From assembly GCA_028703175.1 (NCBI GenBank), contig JAQVNJ010000072.1, positions 1 to 30,243 of the forward strand: DNA of 30,243 nucleotides. Direction: 5' to 3'. The translations under genes were made by a program, and so were the position numbers. Below, piece after piece: positions 24,074 through 30,243 of this stretch. The stretch is from JAAYCB01 sp012744395. GTDB taxonomy: Bacteria > Planctomycetota > Planctomycetia > Pirellulales > Thermoguttaceae. Every line of letters starts with the position of its first letter. Position 1 is the first letter of the stretch. Below the pieces are notes generated by a model that ran no database searches, was not told the DNA's origin, and saw nothing but the letters and a program-made list of their open reading frames with translations.

Positions 24074-27000
24074 ATGGCGGACATGGCCGCTTCCGATATC
24101 ATCGTAAAAGGCGCTCGCGAACACAATCTCCAAAACGTCGATCTCGTTTTGCCGAGAAATCGGCTGATTTGTTTCACCGGAGTGAGCGGATCGGGCAAGA
24201 GCTCACTGGCCTTCGACACGCTCTACGCCGAGGGCCAGCGGCGCTATGTCGAGAGCCTGTCGAGCTTTGCGAGGCAATTCCTCGGCCAGATGCCGAAACC
24301 GGACGTCGACGGGATCAGCGGCCTGAGCCCCTCGATTTCGATTTCGCAGAAGACGACCGGCCAGAGCCCGCGGTCGACCGTGGGCACGATCACGGAGATC
24401 TACGACTACCTGCGGATTCTCTACGCCCGGGTCGGCAAAGGGCACTGCCCGGATTGCGGCCGACCCGTGACCGCGCAGACCCGGCAGCAAATCTTGAGCC
24501 AGATAGAGGCCGTGGCCGAGGGCGCGCGGGTGCTCGTCATGGCCCCCATCGTTCGCCGGCAGAAAGGCGAATACCGCGAGCTGTTCGACGATTTGCTGAG
24601 GCAGGGATATGTCCGGGCGCGGGTCGACGGCAGGGTGATCCGGCTCACCGACGAGCAGCATCTCGAGCGCCAGATGCGCCACGACATCGACGTGGTCGTC
24701 GATCGCGTGGTGGTCGGCCCGTCGTCGCGGGGGCGGCTTGCCGAGGCGGTGGAGTTGGCGCTGAAGATCGGGGCCGGCAGCATGGTCGTCCGCTCGGAGG
24801 AGGGCGGCGGCTTGGAGCTTCCGCTTTCGGCCCACTACGCCTGCACGCATTGCCAAGTGAGTTTCGAGCCGCCGAGCCCCCAATTGTTCAGTTTCAACAG
24901 TCCTCAAGGGATGTGCCTGGAGTGCAACGGGTTGGGGGAAATCTACACGTTCGATCCCACCCGGCTGGTCCCCGATCCGGGCAAATCGTTCCAGCAGGGC
25001 TGCATCGAGCTGATTGGCGCCTGGAAGGACCTCGGCCGCTGGCGGCGGCACATCTATGGCGGCGTGGCCGAGACGCTCGAGCGGTTGCATGGTTTGGCGC
25101 CGGGCACGATCCTGGAAACAGCCTGGGAAGAGCTGGATCCAAAGTTCCAGAACGCCCTCTTGTGGGGCACCGGCGACCAGCACATCACGTATACCTGGCG
25201 GGGCGGCGCGCACGGGCATAAATGGGGCGGCAAGTTCGAGGGGATCATCCCCAAGCTGCTCTCCCAGTACAAGTCTTCGAACAGCCGTCTACAGCGCCGC
25301 GCGCTGGAAAAATACATGAACGTCGTGCCTTGCGGGTTCTGCGCGGGACAGCGGCTGAACCGCCAGGCTCGGTCCGTCACCCTGGCGACTGCGGCGGCCG
25401 ATTTCGAAGGCCGCCAGCGGACGCTGCCCGAGCTTTGCGCGCTGCCAATCTCCGAGGCGGAGCGGTTCTTCGCTCGACTGGAACTCGACCCGACCGCCCA
25501 GGCGATTGCGGCCGAGGCAATCAAGGAGATTTGCGGACGCCTGCGGTTCCTGGCCAACGTGGGCCTGGAGTACCTCACGCTGGACCGCACGGCGCCGACG
25601 CTTTCGGGCGGTGAAATGCAGCGGATCCGGCTGGCCGGGCAGATCGGCTGCGGGCTGGTCGGCGTGCTCTATATTCTCGACGAGCCCTCGATCGGCCTGC
25701 ACGCCCGCGACAACGACCGGCTGCTCGAGACCCTCGGCCGACTGCGGGATCAGGGCAACACGGTGGTCGTCGTCGAGCACGACGAAGACACGATGCGCGC
25801 CGCCGACCACGTGGTCGACTTTGGACCCGGGCCGGGCGTCCGCGGCGGCCAGGTGGTGGCCTCCGGCCCGCTCGGGGCGATTCTCCGGCAGCCGAAGAGC
25901 CTGACCGGCCAGTTCCTTTCGGGCAGCCGGAAGATCGAGATCCCCGCCCAGCGCCGCCAGCGGAGCGGCCAGTGGCTCGCCGTTCGCGGCGCCGCGCACA
26001 ACAATCTCAGGAACACGGACGTCGAGATACCGCTCGGCGCGTTCGTGTGCGTGACCGGCGTCTCCGGGTCGGGCAAGAGCTCGCTGGTCAACGACATCCT
26101 CGTCGAGGCCCTGCGCCGCGACCTGAACGGGGGAATCGGCGCGCCCGGAAAGCACCGGGCGATCGAAGGCCTCGAACACCTCGACAAGATGATCGCGATC
26201 GACCAGTCGCCGATCGGCCGCACGCCCCGCTCGAACCCGGCCACGTACATCAAGGTCCTCGACGACATCCGGCTGCTCTACACACAACTGCCCGAGGCGA
26301 AAACCCGCGGATACAAGCCCGGCCGCTTCAGCTTCAACGTTGCCGGCGGGCGCTGCGAGGCCTGCGAGGGGAACGGGGCGAACCGGCTTGAGATGGATTT
26401 CCTGGCGGACATCTGGGTGACTTGCCCGGTCTGCGAAGGGCACCGCTTCAACCACGAGACGCTGCAAGTCCGCTACAAGGGGAGATCGATCGCCCAGGTC
26501 CTCGAGATGGACGTCCAACAGGCCCTGGAGCATTTCCAGAACGTTCCCAAGATCCGCCACAAGCTCCAGACGCTCCACGACGTGGGGCTCGACTACCTCA
26601 AGCTTGGCCAGCCCTCGCCGACGCTCTCCGGCGGCGAGGCCCAGCGGATCAAGCTCGCCCGCGAGTTGATCAAGGTCAGCACCGGGCGGACCCTCTACCT
26701 GCTCGACGAGCCGACGACCGGTCTGCACTTTGCCGACATCGAGCTGCTGCTGCGGGTGCTACACGGCTTTGTCGACGCCGGCAACACCGTGCTGGTTGTC
26801 GAGCACAACATGGAGGTCATCAAGACCGCCGACTGGATCATCGACCTGGGGCCCGAGGGAGGCAAGGCTGGGGGCCGGCTGGTCGCCGCCGGCACGCCGG
26901 AAGAGGTCGCTCGAACCAAGGGCTCCCACACCGGCCAGGCGTTGCGGGCGGTGCTCGGGATCGGCAGCCGACCGCCGCGTGCCGCGGCCGCCGCGGCGGC

Positions 27001-30000
27001 GGATGTTCAGCCGGCCACGGCGATCAAGCTCCGCGGGGCGGGGCAGCACAACCTGAAGCACCTGGATGTGGAGATTCCCCGCGACCGGATGACCGTCTGC
27101 TGCGGTCCGAGCGGTTCGGGAAAGACCTCGCTGGCGATGGACACCGTCTACGCCGAGGGGCAGCGGCGCTACGTGGAGAGCCTCAGCGCCTATGCCCGGC
27201 AGTTCGTCGGCCAGATGCAGAAGCCGAAACTCGAGCACATCGAGGGCCTGTCGCCGGCAATTGCCATCGAACAGAAGCACGCCGGGCATTCACCCCGCTC
27301 GACGGTCGGCACGGTGACGGAGATCTACGACTACCTGCGAATCCTCATGGCCCGCCTCGGCCAGCCCCATTGCCCCGAGTGCGATCTGCCGATCGGCACC
27401 CAGTCGACGGACGAGATCGTCGCCAAGGTGATGGCGCAGCGGCCGGGCACGGCGGCCTTTCTGATGGCCCCGGTCGAGGTCCCGGTCGGCCAGCGGTACG
27501 AGACGCTCTGGGAGGAAATCCGCGCCTCGGGCTACGTCCGCGTGCGGATCGACGGCCGGGTGCATGCCCTCGACGCGGTTCCCGACATCGATCGGCGGCG
27601 GCGCCACCGCGTGGAAATCGTCGTCGACCGCGTTGTGATCCGTCCGGACAGCCGGGGGCGAATCGCCGAGGGGGTTGAAAACGCCCTGGCGCTGGGCAAG
27701 GGCGTGCTGCACGTGGCGTTTCCCGACCGCGAGCTGCCCGAGGCCGAGTGGCCGCTGAAGGTCTTCAGCCAGCACTTCGCCTGCGATCGCTGCGGGCGGT
27801 CGTTCGAGCCTCTCTCGCCCCACCATTTTTCCTTCAACAGCGCGCTCGGCTGGTGCCCGGCCTGTGAGGGGCTGGGCGTGCAGACCGGCGCCGACCCGGC
27901 CGCGCTGCTGAAGAGCCCCAAGGCAACGTTGGCCGAGGGGGCGGTGGCGATCTGGCCATCGCCCCAGGGACGCCTGTTCCCGCTCCTGCTCGCCGCGCTG
28001 GCCCGGTCGGCGGGGATTCCGCTGGACGTGCCCTTCGACCAATTGGGCGCCAAGCACCGGCGGCTGATCATGCACGGGGCGGGCGACCGCTGGTTCGACG
28101 TCGATCCCTTCGACTCCGCGGCGGGGAGCGCAGCAGCGGCCGGCCCCGCCGGCGGCCGCCAGCGGGGCCGGCCGCTGCTGCGGTTCCAGTACAAAGGGCT
28201 CTACCCCGCCCTGGAGGAAGCCAGCCGGATGTCCCCTTCGTTCCGCGCGCGGCTCGAGCACCTGGTGGGGGAAGTCGAGTGCTCGATGTGCAACGGCAGC
28301 CGGCTCCGCGACGACGCGGCGGCCGTCCAACTCCGCAATCGGACGATCGACGAGCTGTGCCGCATGCCGCTGGGCAAACTGCTCGACTGGTTTGCGGCGT
28401 GGAAGCCGGCGGCCGCCGAGCGGCAGATCGCCGGCGAATTGATCCGCGAGGTGCAGAGCCGGCTGCGGTTCCTCGTCGACGTGGGCCTGGAGTATCTGAC
28501 GCTGGCCCGCCCGGCCCCCTCGCTTTCCGGCGGCGAGATGCAGCGAATCCGCCTGGCGGCCCAGGTCGGCAGCGGGCTCTGCGGCGTGCTCTACGTGCTC
28601 GACGAGCCGACGATCGGGCTCCATCCGCGCGACAACCGGCGGCTGATCGCGGCACTGAAGAAGCTCCGCGACCTGGGCAACACGCTGCTGATCGTGGAAC
28701 ACGACCGGGAGGTCGTCGCCAGCGCCGACAAGCTGCTCGATTTCGGGCCGGCGGCAGGCCGCTTCGGCGGAGAGATCGTCGCCCAGGGGCCGCCGGCGGC
28801 CGTCGCCCGGAGCGGCGCGAGCGTGACGGGGCCGTATCTGTCGGGCAAGAAGGCGATTGCCGTGCCGAGCAATCGCCGCATGGCCGGAGCCTCCCGGGGC
28901 AGGAAGGCCCAGCCGCCGGCGCCGCCCGGCGGCGGCTGGCTGGAAGTCGTCGGCGCCCGGCACAACAACCTGAAGGATGTCCACGCGCGGATTCCCCTGG
29001 GCACGTTGACGGTGGTCAGCGGCCCGAGCGGGAGCGGCAAGAGCTCGCTGGTCGACGATGTCCTGTACAGCGCCCTGGCCCGGCTGCTGCACCGCGCCCG
29101 CACGTCGCCGGGGGCCCACGATGCGATTCGCGGTCTGGAGGCGGTGAACAAGGTGATTCGCGTCGATCAGCAGGCGCTGGGGCAGACGCCGACTTCGAAC
29201 CCGGCGACGTTCACGGGGGTGTTCGACCAGATCCGAGCGCTGTTCGCCCAGTTGCCGGAGGCCAAGCTGCGGGGATATTCCCCCCGGCGGTTCAGCTTCA
29301 ACGTGGCCGGAGGCCGCTGCGAGAAATGCGAGGGCGCGGGGCAGCTCCGCATCGAGATGCACTTCCTGCCGGATGTCTGGGTGGAGTGCGACGCCTGCCG
29401 GGGCCGGCGCTATGATCTGGAGACGCTGGCGGTGAAGTTCCACGGCCAGTCGATCGCCGACGTGCTGGAGATGTCGTGCGTGCAGGCCCTCGACCTGTTT
29501 CAGAACATCCCCAAGATCCGCCGCGTCCTCCAAACGCTCTGCGACGTGGGGCTGGAATACGTCAAGCTCGGGCAGGCGGCGCCGACGCTTTCCGGCGGCG
29601 AAGCGCAGCGGGTGAAGCTGGCGGCTGAGCTGGCGCGGCCCGACACCGGTCGGACGCTCTACCTGCTCGACGAGCCGACGACCGGGCTGCACTTCGACGA
29701 CCTGGCCAAGCTGCTCGACGTGCTCAATCGGCTCGTCGACCTGGGCAACACGGTGGTGGTCATCGAGCACAATCTCGACGTGATCAAGACCGCCGACTGG
29801 GTGATCGACATGGGGCCGGAGGCGGGCGACGAGGGGGGGCGGATCGTCGCCGCGGGAACGCCCGAAGAGGTCGCCGCGCACGCCCGCAAGGCGCGCCGCG
29901 CGCGGGGGGCGAAATCGCCGGCGGCGGCGCTGATGCGGAGCCATACCGGCGAGGCGCTCGGCCCGGTCCTCAAGGCGGGGCCGCATGCCGAGCGAACCGT

Positions 30001-30243
30001 CTACGACTTCGCCGCCGCCGAGGAGCGGCTCGCCGGCGACCTGGACATCAACCAGGTCGGCGGCGACGCGCGGATGCCGTGGGAGATCGACGGCCGCCGC
30101 TGGCACACCCGCGAGCGCGTCGGTCGCAACGGCAACCCGGCCCGCTGGGACGGCCGCATCCTGGCCGACGTGGTCGATCGGATCCAGGAATCGGACCATT
30201 TCAGCCAGACCGGTTGGAACGACCGCAGCGTGGTGGAAATCCG
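24074..30243 (+). CDS. uvrA: Tandem (double-length) excinuclease ABC subunit A, partial at the 3' end
   Basis: Damage-recognition ATPase of nucleotide excision repair. The frame is open for 2056 codons to the window end. Two complete UvrA units are fused. Unit 1 (about 1-955): Walker A GVSGSGKS at 36 and 662, signature LSGGE at 510 and 851, Walker B DEP at 536 and 878, zinc fingers C257/C260/C281/C284 and C761/C764/C784/C787. Unit 2 (about 984-1960): GPSGSGKT/S at 1011 and 1650, LSGGE at 1484 and 1839, DEP at 1510 and 1866, zinc fingers C1237/C1240/C1261/C1264 and C1749/C1752/C1772/C1775. All four ATPase sites and four zinc fingers look intact. An Ala/Pro-rich linker (955-983) joins the units. 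Beyond about 1968 an extra domain starts (VYDFAAAEERLAGDLD, WEIDGRRWHTRERVG). Starts at 24074 and 24083 are both possible; no strong ribosome site is seen. Confidence 0.97.
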   Translation, partial: MADMAASDIIVKGAREHNLQNVDLVLPRNRLICFTGVSGSGKSSLAFDTLYAEGQRRYVESLSSFARQFLGQMPKPDVDGISGLSPSISISQKTTGQSPRSTVGTITEIYDYLRILYARVGKGHCPDCGRPVTAQTRQQILSQIEAVAEGARVLVMAPIVRRQKGEYRELFDDLLRQGYVRARVDGRVIRLTDEQHLERQMRHDIDVVVDRVVVGPSSRGRLAEAVELALKIGAGSMVVRSEEGGGLELPLSAHYACTHCQVSFEPPSPQLFSFNSPQGMCLECNGLGEIYTFDPTRLVPDPGKSFQQGCIELIGAWKDLGRWRRHIYGGVAETLERLHGLAPGTILETAWEELDPKFQNALLWGTGDQHITYTWRGGAHGHKWGGKFEGIIPKLLSQYKSSNSRLQRRALEKYMNVVPCGFCAGQRLNRQARSVTLATAAADFEGRQRTLPELCALPISEAERFFARLELDPTAQAIAAEAIKEICGRLRFLANVGLEYLTLDRTAPTLSGGEMQRIRLAGQIGCGLVGVLYILDEPSIGLHARDNDRLLETLGRLRDQGNTVVVVEHDEDTMRAADHVVDFGPGPGVRGGQVVASGPLGAILRQPKSLTGQFLSGSRKIEIPAQRRQRSGQWLAVRGAAHNNLRNTDVEIPLGAFVCVTGVSGSGKSSLVNDILVEALRRDLNGGIGAPGKHRAIEGLEHLDKMIAIDQSPIGRTPRSNPATYIKVLDDIRLLYTQLPEAKTRGYKPGRFSFNVAGGRCEACEGNGANRLEMDFLADIWVTCPVCEGHRFNHETLQVRYKGRSIAQVLEMDVQQALEHFQNVPKIRHKLQTLHDVGLDYLKLGQPSPTLSGGEAQRIKLARELIKVSTGRTLYLLDEPTTGLHFADIELLLRVLHGFVDAGNTVLVVEHNMEVIKTADWIIDLGPEGGKAGGRLVAAGTPEEVARTKGSHTGQALRAVLGIGSRPPRAAAAAAADVQPATAIKLRGAGQHNLKHLDVEIPRDRMTVCCGPSGSGKTSLAMDTVYAEGQRRYVESLSAYARQFVGQMQKPKLEHIEGLSPAIAIEQKHAGHSPRSTVGTVTEIYDYLRILMARLGQPHCPECDLPIGTQSTDEIVAKVMAQRPGTAAFLMAPVEVPVGQRYETLWEEIRASGYVRVRIDGRVHALDAVPDIDRRRRHRVEIVVDRVVIRPDSRGRIAEGVENALALGKGVLHVAFPDRELPEAEWPLKVFSQHFACDRCGRSFEPLSPHHFSFNSALGWCPACEGLGVQTGADPAALLKSPKATLAEGAVAIWPSPQGRLFPLLLAALARSAGIPLDVPFDQLGAKHRRLIMHGAGDRWFDVDPFDSAAGSAAAAGPAGGRQRGRPLLRFQYKGLYPALEEASRMSPSFRARLEHLVGEVECSMCNGSRLRDDAAAVQLRNRTIDELCRMPLGKLLDWFAAWKPAAAERQIAGELIREVQSRLRFLVDVGLEYLTLARPAPSLSGGEMQRIRLAAQVGSGLCGVLYVLDEPTIGLHPRDNRRLIAALKKLRDLGNTLLIVEHDREVVASADKLLDFGPAAGRFGGEIVAQGPPAAVARSGASVTGPYLSGKKAIAVPSNRRMAGASRGRKAQPPAPPGGGWLEVVGARHNNLKDVHARIPLGTLTVVSGPSGSGKSSLVDDVLYSALARLLHRARTSPGAHDAIRGLEAVNKVIRVDQQALGQTPTSNPATFTGVFDQIRALFAQLPEAKLRGYSPRRFSFNVAGGRCEKCEGAGQLRIEMHFLPDVWVECDACRGRRYDLETLAVKFHGQSIADVLEMSCVQALDLFQNIPKIRRVLQTLCDVGLEYVKLGQAAPTLSGGEAQRVKLAAELARPDTGRTLYLLDEPTTGLHFDDLAKLLDVLNRLVDLGNTVVVIEHNLDVIKTADWVIDMGPEAGDEGGRIVAAGTPEEVAAHARKARRARGAKSPAAALMRSHTGEALGPVLKAGPHAERTVYDFAAAEERLAGDLDINQVGGDARMPWEIDGRRWHTRERVGRNGNPARWDGRILADVVDRIQESDHFSQTGWNDRSVVEI
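28129..28182. repeat. 54-bp near-perfect palindrome inside uvrA
   Basis: Bases 28129-28149 pair exactly with 28162-28182 (21-bp arms). The inner 12 nt continue the symmetry except for one mismatch (28150/28161), so 26 of 27 pairs match. It encodes residues 1353-1370, an Ala/Gly/Pro/Arg stretch, with the frame kept. Confidence 0.9.

Noticed and set aside
27290..30199. A 969-codon open frame on the minus strand opposite uvrA
   Set aside because: It is antisense to the fully motif-supported UvrA frame and reads as Arg/Ala/Gly/Pro-rich sequence. Long antisense frames are expected in DNA with this GC bias.

Overview
The window looks like chromosomal DNA from a GC-rich planctomycete (Pirellulales-like). 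This is an inference from gene content: a double-length, tandemly fused UvrA (also known from Chlamydiae), a beta-propeller family that planctomycetes carry in many copies, secreted EF-hand and Pro/Ala-rich proteins, and short palindromic or periodic repeats between genes. No rRNA, tRNA, CRISPR array, transposase, phage gene or defence system was recognised. Most of the window is housekeeping metabolism, RNA modification and repair.

Layout. 1-55 may be the tail of a preceding gene. 287-1717 (minus) holds a stand-alone response regulator and a type III pantothenate kinase (coaX). 2146-3276 (plus) is a secreted EF-hand protein with two secretin-N-like segments, convergent with a secreted beta-propeller glycosidase-like protein (3319-4803, minus). 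5187-6011 (plus) is an exported glycerophosphodiester phosphodiesterase. 6372-9815 (minus) holds a Tat-exported DJ-1/PfpI protein and an exported M16 zinc protease, divergent from a di-haem cytochrome c peroxidase (10078-11280, plus). 11502-16352 (plus) is a probable operon: gnd, an SDR dehydrogenase, zwf and a tRNA-dihydrouridine synthase. 16374-18351 (minus) pairs a fused CbiE/CbiT with a LmbE/BshB-type deacetylase. 18575-20525 (minus) pairs a membrane TPR protein with an RluD-type pseudouridine synthase. A DmeF-like metal exporter (20658-21731), RtcB RNA ligase (21867-23330) and a VanZ-like membrane protein (23525-23896) follow on minus. 24074 to the window end (plus) is the tandem UvrA, cut by the edge.

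How the genes fit together. gnd and zwf supply two steps of the oxidative pentose phosphate pathway; the lactonase is not in the window, and an NAD-type SDR lies between them. The exported proteins form no obvious single pathway. dus, rluD and rtcB all act on RNA but sit in separate transcription units.

I found no clear new multi-gene system. The most unusual sequence signals are a 54-bp near-perfect palindrome inside the uvrA reading frame, a C-terminal extension on the tandem UvrA, a perfect 33-nt palindrome between rluD and cbiET, an 18-bp palindrome upstream of the metal exporter, and an inverted repeat between the -35 and -10 elements of the likely gnd promoter.
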